64,000 nt of DNA from Saccharomycopsis malanga (Eukaryota; Ascomycota; Saccharomycetes; Ascoideales; Saccharomycopsidaceae): the NCBI GenBank assembly GCA_004014935.1, contig CP025322.1:1736001-1800000 (forward strand), given 5' to 3'. Made by a program: the position numbers and the translations under genes. The notes under the pieces were generated by a model. That model had not been told where the DNA came from. It searched no databases and saw only the letters and a list, made by a program, of their open reading frames with translations. Of this stretch, positions 23,952 through 34,148 are shown one piece after another. Numbering within the stretch: the first letter of the stretch is position 1; each line of letters opens with the position of its first letter.

Positions 23952-24268
23952 TAGGCCATTGGGCAGGATGGCCCAGTGGCGAGTACTCTGGGAAAAGAGA
24001 AAAAGAGACCTAAAAAGCTACAGGGCTCAATCCCGACTACAAACACTTTTTATTCGCTGCTTTTAAGATGTTGAACATGACTTCACAGGCACTGCAACTG
24101 TCTGAAACATGACCTAGACCAAAGCCTAGTGCTTATTTTCAACCAATCGGGTGAAAAAATTATGATCAGCAGGTCATGGTTGGGTTTTTCCCCTTGGGTT
24201 TTACCAAGCCCCTTTAGACATAGCGCGTATATACGGAACAGTTATATTCTGAGCTCGAAAGACAAGAC
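23952..24268 (+). mobile_element. SINE-like element, copy A (near full length)
   Basis: About 315 bp. The head has a perfect A box TGGCCCAGTGG at 23969-23979, the linker AAAAGAGAAAAAGAGACCTA, and a decayed B box GGGCTCAATCCC at 24023-24034. Module 1 reads GACTTCACAGGCA...ACTGTCTGAAACATGACC with the hairpin CTAGACCAAAGCCTAG. Module 2 reads GGGTTTTACCAAGCCCCT, TTAGACATAGCGCGTATA and CGGAACAGTTAT. The 3' end is AT-rich. The flanks (AGACATCGTTATTTTT before, AGACATTTTTATTC after) may be a decayed target-site duplication. It lies in the upstream region of PIH1, ending 225 bp before its ATG, so it could affect that promoter. Confidence 0.78.
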
Positions 24269-24493
24269 ATTTTTATTCAAAAACAATCAATTTGTAGATT
24301 TCACCTACCACTAGCACTTTACTAGCATATGGCATCTCATGCATGTTGGGTTTTCTAATTTTGCCTACCATGTGATCTGTTCCTGATTAGTCAGCAAAAC
24401 TATACTGGTAAGAAAAATATTGAATCGCAGTGATATACCAAATGAGTTATACATAAACATAAATATGTATAACTAATAAGCTTATCAATAAAC

Positions 24494-25516
24494 ATGATTT
24501 CTAGAGCAGCTAGTGCAGATCAGAAGATACTGCTTACGCCAAAATCTGGATTTGTAGTGAAATCTAGACTAGAAAAGCCTACAGTGTCGCCTATAAGACA
24601 GGTACACACTAAAGTATTTATCAATATATGCTCTAATCAGAATGTCCCTTTGCCACAACATCATAATGAATCTTTTCAACCAGAAATAATATATCCTTTA
24701 ATAGTGAACAATCAATGGGAGATTCCAATAATAACTTCCAATGAGAAGCAAGACAAGGACAACCGTGGGCAGTTGTCGTACGTATATGACTGTTTTATCA
24801 ATGATCGTTGCATGAGTTGGGTCCATTTGTATAAAGAGCTTCGTGAAATTGTGGTAGAGTGGTGCTTGGAAAGTGTAGAAATACGATTTGGCGTTTGCTT
24901 GGACAGAGATGTTCTCAAATTTCCGAAACTTAGTTATAAGGGACAATTTACTTGTTTAGAAGTTCTCAAAAAAGACCTTGATGCACGCTCATTTGAGCAC
25001 CAAAGACAAGAAATAGAAAGATTAGTTACAGAACTGGATCATCTATTATTGCTAGACGAGCTTGGAAATTCCAAATCGCAAGACAATAGTGCTGATAGTT
25101 CCATATCCATATTCGGAAACTCTTCTGCTAACAAAGCAATTGGTAAATCACTCATTGAGGAAATAGATTCACCAACAACGCAAATAAATAATAAATCCCC
25201 AGTTTCTGAGGTCAAGGGTGATACGAAACCTAAAGAGAAACTAAATTTTGAATTACAATTTGTCAACTTAAAAGATCAGTCCAGGGGATACAAGTTGCTA
25301 GTTTATGTCAAGTCTGCAATTACCTCACAACACGATTATAGTTTGTCATACAATACTGCAACACAGTCACTTTTACTAAAGGTTGTCAATCCACAATATG
25401 AGACAAAACGTGGAGTTTTTGAGATCCCATTGCCATCATTTGTACTGAAACAAACTAACGGAAAGTTTAAGGCTTTTTTTGAAAAAGAGTCAAATAAGTT
25501 GGCCATATTTGTATGA
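24494..25516 (+). CDS. PIH1: R2TP complex subunit Pih1
   Basis: 340 aa (Saccharomyces Pih1 is 344). Pih1 joins Tah1, Rvb1 and Rvb2 in the R2TP co-chaperone of Hsp90, which assembles box C/D snoRNPs, RNA polymerases and PIKK complexes including TORC1. The PIH1 N domain covers about residues 10-180, with the diagnostic GFVVKSRLEKP and HTKVFINICSNQNVPLP, then VYDCFINDRCM. A Ser/Asp-rich linker spans about 190-245. The C-terminal CS-like beta domain closes with LPSFVLKQTNGKFKAFFEK. The ATG is at 24494. The stop is followed after about 50 bp by a 42-base T run. SINE copy A lies in the upstream region. Confidence 0.9.
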   Translation: MISRAASADQKILLTPKSGFVVKSRLEKPTVSPIRQVHTKVFINICSNQNVPLPQHHNESFQPEIIYPLIVNNQWEIPIITSNEKQDKDNRGQLSYVYDCFINDRCMSWVHLYKELREIVVEWCLESVEIRFGVCLDRDVLKFPKLSYKGQFTCLEVLKKDLDARSFEHQRQEIERLVTELDHLLLLDELGNSKSQDNSADSSISIFGNSSANKAIGKSLIEEIDSPTTQINNKSPVSEVKGDTKPKEKLNFELQFVNLKDQSRGYKLLVYVKSAITSQHDYSLSYNTATQSLLLKVVNPQYETKRGVFEIPLPSFVLKQTNGKFKAFFEKESNKLAIFV

Positions 25517-25565
25517 CCGGAGACCTTTTTTTCGCCTTATATTACTTGTATCATTCCTAATGTTT

Positions 25566-25610
<45 letters not shown>

Positions 25611-26394
25611 AATTGAAAGAGCACATTGAACTTTTTTTTTGGCACATTTGTAATAGTGAAGAAACAGTCGTCTTTTGCTGTCGCTGCAATCTTTCTCATA
25701 TAGCCTTAAAGAAGTGAATCAAAGGTTAAAGAAAAACATTCCTATATTTATAGGAAATAAGTGTGTGTGCAAATATTCAAAACATAAATCAGACTAAGTA
25801 AATAATGATCACTCCACAACGTGTTAGGTACCAGAAATAAAGATAATCGGGAGTTTTAGTTATTGATCAAGTGGTATACTATACCAATGATAGGTCACCA
25901 AAGAGAGAAATAAGAAGGAATAGTGCCCGTTTCAAATCCAGGCGGCTTAGGCAATATATAGCTCGCTACTGAACTAGACTGGTAAATTCTATTTTTCAAA
26001 TATGTCTATCAACCTTTTGATTTTCTTATATAATTGGCGCCTGATTAAGAATTATTTCTTATTTCATAACCTTGTTCTAATTTTTAATGCTTAAAATTTA
26101 TATATGATTACAACTCAAGTGCTTCACCGGGCGAGGAGAATAAGAAGATATATCTGAGGAGACTATGGAAAAAGGAGTAGATACTACTAGTTTCATCGAG
26201 TTACTTGAAAAGACTGCCTTCACACAAAGCTGAATGAATATCAATCAAAGAAAAGTCGCGCGTGTAGCAAAATACGGACATCTCATCACCCAGCTTTATT
26301 ATCTCGAAATATACCCCATAAAGGCGATTTTACCACTGAAGATTGTTATAGAGCGTAAAAACGATCTGAATGAAAGCCCCCTGTGTTGCTAATT
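25517..26394. other. PIH1-IML1 intergenic region
   Basis: 878 bp with the PIH1 3' flank, a 42-base T run and the IML1 promoter. Near 25930 there is a B-box-like GTTTCAAATCC, with GATCAAGTGG about 65 bp upstream recalling an A box; this may be a decayed tRNA-like head but cannot be aligned with the SINE family. Confidence 0.45.
25568..25609 (+). repeat. 42-base poly(T) tract
   Basis: An uninterrupted T run about 50 bp after the PIH1 stop codon. Its length is far beyond chance. It may be a slippage-expanded T-rich 3' signal, or on the minus strand the poly(A) tail of an old retroposed sequence; no flanking duplication was found. Confidence 0.9.
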
Positions 26395-29300
26395 ATGAGC
26401 CAGTTTCAGTCTTTGTTATTTGCTGGAGGCGCACGAAATGATGTACAGGGGAAAAGAGTCTCAACGGATTTTAATGGGAGCACCTCGTATATCAACAGTA
26501 ATCTGAGTAACAGTTATGAAAATGCACTAGGCTCCAGTGTTTCAGGCGCTGATCAGGGAAATAATAATGTGGAAAACCCTGTTCAGTATGTCAACCAACT
26601 TGACAGTAAGATACAGGGGTCGCGACTGAAGTTCAATGGAAAACATGAGCTCACGGTTTCCATTCATGATGCCGTCACTTCTCAAGAAAATGTTTTGGTG
26701 GATATCAATGCTATCCCCGGGGCTAAAGAAGGGGATTTTGCTATATTATACAAAAAGGTACCCAAGGACAAAAAAAACCAAATGCTGAGCAAGACGGCAT
26801 CCCATAAAGACCGTCGAAGGCTAATTTTTCAGCTTAGACAAATGGATAATCTGCTAATCCGAAAACTCAACAACAAATTTCAAATTTCTGTTTTGAACAA
26901 TTCTTTACCGCTCTATCTTAATATTAATAAGTCTAGCCAGGCATATGTCAAACCGATCAACCCGGAAATGTATCAAATAGATTTGATTGAAATCTACATC
27001 AAGGATATTTACTTATCAAGGGGTGACATGTGGGTCCTTTCCAATTACATCGTCAACAACTTCTCCTATTGCTATGTACAGCAAAATTTGATCATTTTCA
27101 ATTCAATAAATTTAACAGTATCAAAAATCTATATACAAAATGCCAATGTGTTTTCGGGTATTATAAACAGCAAGTCCACCAAAATTATATTCCGATCCAA
27201 GTCGTCTAAACTTACTTTTCTTATTCAACTTTCTAGCGACATGTTCCATTTTGATGTTACCGGAGGTATCTTGTATAATAAAATCATTAATTCTTTACTA
27301 CCTTCGATATTTCAGCATTGGTTGGAAATGGGCACCAACCATTTAATTACTGTCATTTTGTTCACCTCAATAGTGGACAATAATGATGAACAACTTTCTG
27401 CGTGTCCTGCTGGGGTCACTTTCAAGAATGCGAAAGACTACTACAGAATTGTAGTGGACCAAATAAATATAAATCATTGGTCCAAAATTATGATCAATTT
27501 ACGGTACGAAATTTTGAAGTTTAAGCAAGATATTCAGCTCATTTATAAGCAGATGTTACCTGCAGTAAAGGGAAATCTTCTTCAAGCTTTAAACTTGTCC
27601 ACAGTTTTGATGCTTAACAACGTAAATAATTTGACCTCTCTTCGACATACTCAAAACCATTTTATTTTGATATCGCCAAACTCAGGTTTGTACGATATTG
27701 ACTATGGTCTTTTTGACAAGATCGTCAAAAAGATTCTCAAGCTTGACATTTCTGTTGATTTGGTCTGTCTCGGTGCCACCCCTTTACATCATACTCCGAT
27801 GTTCAGATACAGAAATCTAAACAACAAATTGGTGTATCGATTCCCAACTTGGTTCAACTGTTATTTCTGGATCCATAACCATTTTGTGAATAGCTTTAGC
27901 GTGGCTTTGAATGTAACAAAAGACGCTCTTCCTACCCTGACCCCTGACCCTAGTAGTTTGAATGATGATGAAGAATTGTGTAAGCCATCTCAGCTAAGAT
28001 GTAAACTATATGAACTTCAGATGATGGGGGTGATGGAATACGAGATGAGCGGTTTGCAGATTCCACATTTGCCCAAGGATTTGGGGAAAATCGCAACTAT
28101 TAAAGATTACATTGCAAAGTACGATGACCAGGCATTCCGGTCATCTTATATAGATGTTGACGAAACAGAAATTGATGAATGGATTTTGCAAGTTTTTGCA
28201 AATAAAGATGGCAACTCAGAAGGAACTAAAAAGTTGTCGGATATAAAGAAAGTTAAACTGAGTAAACCAAAGAGTAAGAAAAATGACAATAGCCTACTTT
28301 CTTCCAAACCTTTAATGACTAAACAAAGCTTGGTTTTTGTTCCAGACAAGGAAAATCTGTTGGCGCTTAATAGCTACCATGGGTTGCGAGCTGCAGCGCA
28401 TTCCACAGTATTGGTGGACGAAATTGCTGGGGTGACGAACCAGATCAATGCGTCTGCTTATTCCACTTTGAAGGAAAACCAAAAGGCGTTCCATCAGACT
28501 GCCAAAGATGATGCCTGCTCTGTTGTCTCAGCGACTTCCAATGAAGCTCTCAGCAGAAGTTCTTTACGAAACCATTCTGTAGACGATATATCATTTAAAC
28601 TTAGTAAAAGTTACTCTCACACAGAAAGGAGACCTGAAAATTCTTCTGAACTGACGCTGCAATTAGTCCCTCAGAACCAGTCTCGGCCGCCGTTGCAGAA
28701 TCAAAAACAATCCACATTCAGAAGTTTTTCCGTAAAGCTTTTTCAAGCTTTGGGACATCACAATCTGACAAGCTCATTGGCCGAGAGTAGCAAAACTAAT
28801 GGTACACGTCCTGACGACGAGTTTTCAATTGTTTCTCTACCCAGATCAAAGAGACAGGAACCTCAACATCATTTTCAAAGGCTTAATAAGTCGTTTTACC
28901 AAAAAGCACCTGCATTGAAGACCGCTCTGTCGACAAGCAGTATAACCACCGGTAATGTCTCCAATTTCTCTAAATCGAAGCTGAAGGAGCTCTCTAAAGG
29001 CCTTTCAACTCGTTATGAATTGAAAAACACCAAAGACAAGCTAGCTCCCTTGCCTACTGTCCTTAAGTCTAACTCCACTCTAGATGTTGGTTCAAAAAAA
29101 GCATTGGTGCGATCCTTCAATAATGTAGCGCTACCAGCAGATAAAGGAAGACATTTGGGAATCTTGATAGAAAACCCTATGCGTCTTTCAGAAACAAATC
29201 TTGACTTCAACTCCATTAACTTTGGTAAATGGGCCAATATTTATCCGGTGCATAATGGGTTTTCTAGCACCGAAAACGCTGAGAAGACATTAGTTTTCAA

Positions 29301-31212
29301 AAACGATGGTTCCAAAACAATTGCCCCAGCCAGTGCTTTAGCAGCTAATAATGTCCCAGTGGATCGTTTCAAAAGTAAGAAAAAAAAAAACTTGATCAGT
29401 TGGAAATCACTTATATGTCCTGCTTCTTTGCCTACAACTACCAATGAGTTCCCTGCCTTGGACAGCATGAAATATGAATATAGTATAACTAATTACGAAA
29501 TTTTTCCGAACTCGCAATTTCGTGACGTTTTAGATGCTAAAGACTTGTTCAAGGAAATGATCTACGTGAGATTAATGATGGGATACCAGATATGTAGTGC
29601 ATCCAGTAATAGATTGGTGAAGAAGTTTGAAAACCAAGAGAATGGAATTTTTCAAAGTAACATTGATTTGATTAGTTACTATTTGCCCAAGGACTTTGAG
29701 CAGTCCCATTTCAGAGAGGCAAGCTTCAATCCTATTGTATATCTAATGCTAACAGATGAGGTTCATCGGATTTTTCTAGACTTCTATGGTAATATACGGG
29801 TGAGGATTTATAAAAAAGTTGAAGACAGCTATAATGAAGACGATGTTGGTGATTTAGATAAGGATGATAACTACAGACCGTTTGTCAGAACCAGATACGA
29901 TACTTGTTACAAACAAGTGGAAATTGATTCTAGTGCGTTTTCTATTTCGAACTTTAACTGGAACAAGATTGACTATTATCTTGCTGGTAATTTTGATGAG
30001 AAACATGCGGATTTCATGTATGATGAAAATGATAGAATTAACGTCTTTCAGATTCGGCTTGTAGTTATGCAAGACGTTAAAAAGGCTTCTGAAAACACTG
30101 ATGATTCTCTGGTCACTGGGGAGTGTGTTCATTTTGAAAATTTGAAAAGTTTTTTGAGATCCATCCAGAGAGACGAGTATAAAGGCTCTTTCAATGATAC
30201 TGAAAGCACCAAAGGAGAAGGAGAACGAATGAAAACAATGTTGATCGATATTGATCCTAACAATAGATCTCATAAGCCTGAAATTTTGAAGATTTACTAC
30301 GACGACTTGTCACAAAATGTCTACCCTAATACAGGTTACTCTTATGATAGCAATTGCTATCATATTAAGTTACAATGGTTGACCACAACCCCTAAATTAG
30401 TTGACGATTTGATCACTAAATGGACACATACATGTGAACGTTACTCTCTCAAGTTAGTAGAAGTGCCAACCTATGAAGCCTACAAAACGCCTAAAATCAA
30501 TCCATTCCATTCTTATATTAACATTAAACTCAGTTATAGCCCTTGGGATCACATTGATAAGTACTTCGAGAAAGAAGGGCTCAACAAATATTATTACCAC
30601 AACTATTTACTTCAGGCATCAGATTTCTACTTGGATGACGGCAATTCTAAGTTTTTAGAGGGATCAAAAGTTGACTCAGATGCCACTTATCGGCTGTTGA
30701 AAAATCAAGACGATAATGATGATGTCAACTATGATGACGATGTCAACCGTGTGTTTGGAAAAGAGATTCGCGTTGGTAATGAGGAGCAAGACTTTCACTA
30801 TGTGCAGTATATTCATAAGTCAGGCGCTTATTTGGCGGAATTAAAGGAGAACGGTGAGTTTTTTTTGGCCCCTAATAACATTTTTATTGCTCGCATAAAC
30901 TTGAAAAAACAAGCAATCAGAAAAATTCAGAAGAACAAGTTGATGGAAAAAGGCAACGGGAACATTAATAATAAGCGTAACTCGACCAGTGACTCTTTTG
31001 TCAACGAAAACCTCATCAATACTACTAGCTTCTATAGTAGTGAAAAAGATTATTTAGCAGACTATACAAACTATCAAACCTCCAAAGTGAGTGATGAGGA
31101 TGACTACTTTTTTGATTCGCAGTCAATTATGATCAAGTTTTTGGAACGGTGCAGTAATAATGAATTTTTGAAAAAGACATTTGATGAAGCAAAACAAATG
31201 GTGTCTAAATAA
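26395..31212 (+). CDS. IML1: SEACIT/GATOR1 subunit Iml1 (DEPDC5 homologue)
   Basis: 1605 aa (Saccharomyces Iml1 is about 1580). With Npr2 and Npr3 it forms the vacuolar GTPase-activating complex for Gtr1 that switches TORC1 off on amino acid starvation. N-terminal domain: LTVSIHDAVTSQENVLVDIN. The middle carries ISPNSGLYDIDYGLFDKIV, LCLGATPLHHTPMF-like sequence and WFNCYFWIHN. A long Ser-rich stretch spans about 570-1000. The later core contains WKSLICPASLPTTTNEFPA and LTDEVHRIFLDFYGN. The C-terminal domain has QWLTTTPKLVDDLITKW and NPFHSYINIKLSYSPW. The DEP domain normally found before the C-terminal domain is not visible; see findings. The ATG at 26395 is the first after an in-frame TGA at 26371; an upstream GTG is not used. 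Confidence 0.94.
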   Translation: MSQFQSLLFAGGARNDVQGKRVSTDFNGSTSYINSNLSNSYENALGSSVSGADQGNNNVENPVQYVNQLDSKIQGSRLKFNGKHELTVSIHDAVTSQENVLVDINAIPGAKEGDFAILYKKVPKDKKNQMLSKTASHKDRRRLIFQLRQMDNLLIRKLNNKFQISVLNNSLPLYLNINKSSQAYVKPINPEMYQIDLIEIYIKDIYLSRGDMWVLSNYIVNNFSYCYVQQNLIIFNSINLTVSKIYIQNANVFSGIINSKSTKIIFRSKSSKLTFLIQLSSDMFHFDVTGGILYNKIINSLLPSIFQHWLEMGTNHLITVILFTSIVDNNDEQLSACPAGVTFKNAKDYYRIVVDQININHWSKIMINLRYEILKFKQDIQLIYKQMLPAVKGNLLQALNLSTVLMLNNVNNLTSLRHTQNHFILISPNSGLYDIDYGLFDKIVKKILKLDISVDLVCLGATPLHHTPMFRYRNLNNKLVYRFPTWFNCYFWIHNHFVNSFSVALNVTKDALPTLTPDPSSLNDDEELCKPSQLRCKLYELQMMGVMEYEMSGLQIPHLPKDLGKIATIKDYIAKYDDQAFRSSYIDVDETEIDEWILQVFANKDGNSEGTKKLSDIKKVKLSKPKSKKNDNSLLSSKPLMTKQSLVFVPDKENLLALNSYHGLRAAAHSTVLVDEIAGVTNQINASAYSTLKENQKAFHQTAKDDACSVVSATSNEALSRSSLRNHSVDDISFKLSKSYSHTERRPENSSELTLQLVPQNQSRPPLQNQKQSTFRSFSVKLFQALGHHNLTSSLAESSKTNGTRPDDEFSIVSLPRSKRQEPQHHFQRLNKSFYQKAPALKTALSTSSITTGNVSNFSKSKLKELSKGLSTRYELKNTKDKLAPLPTVLKSNSTLDVGSKKALVRSFNNVALPADKGRHLGILIENPMRLSETNLDFNSINFGKWANIYPVHNGFSSTENAEKTLVFKNDGSKTIAPASALAANNVPVDRFKSKKKKNLISWKSLICPASLPTTTNEFPALDSMKYEYSITNYEIFPNSQFRDVLDAKDLFKEMIYVRLMMGYQICSASSNRLVKKFENQENGIFQSNIDLISYYLPKDFEQSHFREASFNPIVYLMLTDEVHRIFLDFYGNIRVRIYKKVEDSYNEDDVGDLDKDDNYRPFVRTRYDTCYKQVEIDSSAFSISNFNWNKIDYYLAGNFDEKHADFMYDENDRINVFQIRLVVMQDVKKASENTDDSLVTGECVHFENLKSFLRSIQRDEYKGSFNDTESTKGEGERMKTMLIDIDPNNRSHKPEILKIYYDDLSQNVYPNTGYSYDSNCYHIKLQWLTTTPKLVDDLITKWTHTCERYSLKLVEVPTYEAYKTPKINPFHSYINIKLSYSPWDHIDKYFEKEGLNKYYYHNYLLQASDFYLDDGNSKFLEGSKVDSDATYRLLKNQDDNDDVNYDDDVNRVFGKEIRVGNEEQDFHYVQYIHKSGAYLAELKENGEFFLAPNNIFIARINLKKQAIRKIQKNKLMEKGNGNINNKRNSTSDSFVNENLINTTSFYSSEKDYLADYTNYQTSKVSDEDDYFFDSQSIMIKFLERCSNNEFLKKTFDEAKQMVSK

Positions 31213-31602
31213 GGTTTTAGAAAGTAAAGCTCACTTTAACAAGGTACAAGTGTGTAGTGTATTACCAGAATTCACGTATATTAGGATTGTATGTGGTACC
31301 AAAAATAAACTTCTGTAGAAAAAGTATACAAAGTAGAATCATATTTATGTTACTAAATTTTATTGAATGTCAAAGGTTGTTGAATTCTGGCTGAGAAAAA
31401 CATGTTTTCCTTTTTAACTAAAAGTTCCTTCTGTAGTTATCTTTGAACTCCTTCACCTCAGTAAAAATAACCACGCTGACGCTTGACAAGTAAATGGCAT
31501 ACCTGGTAGAATTAACAGTCTGAAAGGTTTTTTTTAATCTATTTGCTAAACAAATGTTTTGATATTTTTTTTTTGCGACATTGATGACTTATTTGACAAC
31601 AT
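31213..31602. other. Convergent IML1-HOM6 intergenic region
   Basis: 390 bp between two convergent genes, AT-rich, with a short T run near 31565. Presumably both 3' ends; nothing else seen. Confidence 0.5.
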
Positions 31603-32737
31603 TTACAATCTCTCAGCGATTTTGATAGTATCAGCCAAAACTCCTGCGGCGGTAACGGCAGCACCGGCTCCTGCCCCTTGCACAATAAGAGGGCTTTGAT
31701 AGCGTTTAGTTTTGATGGAAATGACGTTATTAGAACCAGTCAAGTTGGCAAAAGGATGGGACTTATTGTACTTTTGAAGTCCTACGGTGGCTTTCTTGTT
31801 TATGATGTCAATTTTACCAGTGTATTTGATAACCTTACCTTCTTTAGCGGCCTCGTCTTTCAACTTTTCAATTTCATTGTCATAATTAGGCAATCTCACC
31901 AAGAATTCATCACCAGATTTAGCATCTTCTAAATCTGGAGGAATCAAGGAATCAACCTGAAGCTCACTTAAGTTTTTGATTTCAAAGCCACAGAGTCTAG
32001 ACAAAATGACGACTTTTCTAGCAAAGTCCTGGCCATTCAAATCATCTCTTGGGTCCGGCTCAGTGTAACCTAAAGATTTGGCAATAGTAACAATTTCACT
32101 GAACTTTTTTCCATCGGCATATAGTTCATTGAAAATGTACGATAAAGAACCAGAGAAAATTCCTTCGATTTCTTCGATTTTATCTCCAGTAGCAATAAGA
32201 TCCTTGATAGTACTAATGACAGGAAGGCCAGCACCTACAGTAGCTTCGTGGTACACTAAGCTGCCTTTCTTGGCACTTGTATTAAAAATAGCATTCCACA
32301 AGGAGATGTCGTCTGAAAAAGCCTTTTTATTTGGGGTTGCAACGGACACTCCAGCTTCCAAAAACTTTGGATAGTTGCTAGAGAACTCAATACTGGATGA
32401 GTTGTCAACTAAAATAGTTGGGGTAGTTTTGGCAGATTTGGCCAAAAAAGTTAGCAAATCAGAAGAATTTAAAGCATTGGTAGACTTAGAACCTTTGAAA
32501 TCATCCTTCCAGGAATCCAACACCAATGGCTCAAGATCCTCGGAGATTAATGCTTTTTTAGATGAAGAAATCAATATAGTGTTATATTGAATGGCAGTAG
32601 ACTTAATGTTAGCCAACTGAGAAATAAATTCAGAGCCCACAAGACCAGGACCTGTTCAACGTTAATATGAAATTCTGTTAATGTAGCATTATACATTGCA
32701 ACTTACCAATAACAGCGATATTGACAGACTTTACCAT
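31603..32737 (-). CDS. HOM6: Homoserine dehydrogenase Hom6 (two exons)
   Basis: Two exons, 32707-32737 and 31603-32651, give 359 aa, exactly the length of Saccharomyces Hom6. The enzyme reduces aspartate semialdehyde to homoserine with NAD(P)H on the way to Thr and Met. The spliced N-terminus reads MVKSVNIAVIGPGLVGSEF, so the junction falls inside the GxGxxG dinucleotide-binding loop. Without splicing the frame has no ATG near its 5' end, only a GTG. The catalytic region is intact: ATPNKKAFSDD (Lys 119/120) and YTEPDPRDDLNGQDFARKV. Exon 2 has no CTG codon. A perfect Gcn4 site lies 104 bp upstream of the ATG, fitting general amino acid control. Confidence 0.95.
32652..32706 (-). other. HOM6 spliceosomal intron (55 nt)
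   Basis: On the minus strand it starts GTAAGT and ends TTGAACAG. The branch sequence is not the canonical TACTAAC; CATTAAC or, nearer the end, TATTAAC could serve. Splicing joins ATT-G to GT-CCT and restores the GPGLVG motif and the exact family length, which makes the call firm. It interrupts codon 11, the 5' position typical of yeast introns. Confidence 0.93.
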
Positions 32738-32840
32738 TTTTCAATTATCAAATACAGATGATGAACGAAACGTTGATTTGATATCCAAAATCGTTGGTTC
32801 ACTTTGATCGATTGTAATATTTTATGTTTGATTTTGCTCT

Positions 32841-32847
32841 TGAGTCA
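32841..32847 (-). promoter_or_regulatory. Gcn4 binding site upstream of HOM6
   Basis: TGAGTCA, a perfect match to the Gcn4 consensus TGASTCA, about 104 bp upstream of the HOM6 ATG. Gcn4 control of threonine/methionine biosynthesis is well established in yeasts. It lies much nearer to HOM6 than to FRE7, 1.5 kb away. Confidence 0.7.
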
Positions 32848-33090
32848 CATATTTTGCAATATCACGCTGATTCACGGGGTGTGTATAAACCCCACAGGTT
32901 GTCCCATCACCCTCAAAAAAATGCGACAGTTTTCATGGTCAACCAGACAAAGTGTTATTGGTACTTTTCTGTCAGAATGGTGCTATCATCTCTACAATTT
33001 CCAGCATCTGTTTGTAAGTTCAGTATTATTAGCATGTAAATTTGAAGATGAATATAACCATCAGTAGTGTTAGTTGGGATGAGATTTGTA

Positions 33091-33248
33091 ATGATGATAA
33101 TAAAGTAAGCACTAGACTTTGAGAGATTTATGTTCAGCACGGTTAAAGCAGCGAGTAAAAGTCGTCGGTAGTCTGGTTCGAACCTGGAATTCTGTTAGGT
33201 CCTCTATTCGCTTTTTCGAGACTACTAGCCACTCAATTAGCCTGCCCA
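33091..33248 (-). mobile_element. SINE-like element, copy D (body mostly missing)
   Basis: About 158 bp on the minus strand. The head is good: GAGTGGCTAGTAGTCTCG, GAGGACCTAACAG and a perfect B box GGTTCGAACC at 33175-33184, then CTTTTACTCGCTGCTTTAA as in copies A and C. The first module is cut down to AAAGTCTAGTGCTTACTTT and runs straight into an ATT/ATC-like tail; the second module is absent. It is a shortened or 3'-deleted copy. It lies between HOM6 and FRE7. Confidence 0.7.
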
Positions 33249-34125
33249 GCGGCAACTTTCATTTTAATAAATCTGCAATAAACAATTTTAATTGTAAATT
33301 TTCAGAGTCATGGTCGTTGATTTCTTAAATAACAGGTGCTATTGCCCTAAGAGCAAATGTTGAATTTACATGCATACTTATTATTTCATTTCAACTGACA
33401 CTTGCAGTGGTAAAATGTTTGGCACTTGTTTTTGAAAGAACGACTAATATGAAAAGCGCCAAGTGTCATTTCGAGAATATGCTTTGGTATTGCCTTTAAT
33501 TTTCTACTTTATACCAGCGACTTCACTACCAATATTATATTTATGTAACCAACTCTTTACTACTGTTGGAAAGCCCGCGTCATCTGTATTTATTTCAGTT
33601 GGCAAAAAAATCATTATAGAAGATACATCGTTCAGTGTCAATGTCATATGTAACTGAGTAGAGCTGACAGCATTTTAATAGGTAAAGTTGGTAAAACCCA
33701 ATTCAAGCTACATATCATATTTTAAGTTTCCGAATTCCAAGAGAAGAATTCAAAGACAATATAAGAAGAGCTAATATACTATTCAATTTTTTATCTGCTT
33801 GTACATTTTCTTGTATTCTCTTTATGTGCTTATTTTCTTTTTGAGGTTTTAAGGTTGGCGAGCTTTGACGACTCGTGCAACAAGGTTTAGGTTTTCACCA
33901 GATTCAGGTTTTAACTTTTCATTCCTTATCAGTGATTAAATTTTATATAAACACATTATTACATTGTAACTTTTTCCACAAATAAAAGGAAAATTCTTTT
34001 GCCTTCTACACTTCGAGGCGTAATGCACAAAAACGCCAATATTTACTCGACTATACTTCACACAGGAGGTAATAAAGCCCAAACTGTTTCACGTCTTGCG
34101 AACCAAGACATAAGCTAAACTAAGA

Positions 34126-34133
34126 CGAGCAAA
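34126..34133 (-). promoter_or_regulatory. Mac1-like copper-response site 1
   Basis: CGAGCAAA on the plus strand (TTTGCTCG on the minus) is one base from the Mac1 consensus TTTGCTCA. It lies 230 bp upstream of the FRE7 ATG and 15 bp from a perfect site, and Mac1 promoters usually carry two. Confidence 0.5.
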
Positions 34134-34148
34134 ATACGCCTACTATGA

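Noticed and set aside
25921-25945. B-box-like GTTTCAAATCC as a tRNA or eighth SINE copy
   Set aside because: The T stem does not pair and none of the SINE linker or body motifs follow.
33680-33710. TTGGTAAAACCCA as an old SINE fragment
   Set aside because: The match is only 13 bases; neighbouring sequence could not be aligned with either body module with any confidence.
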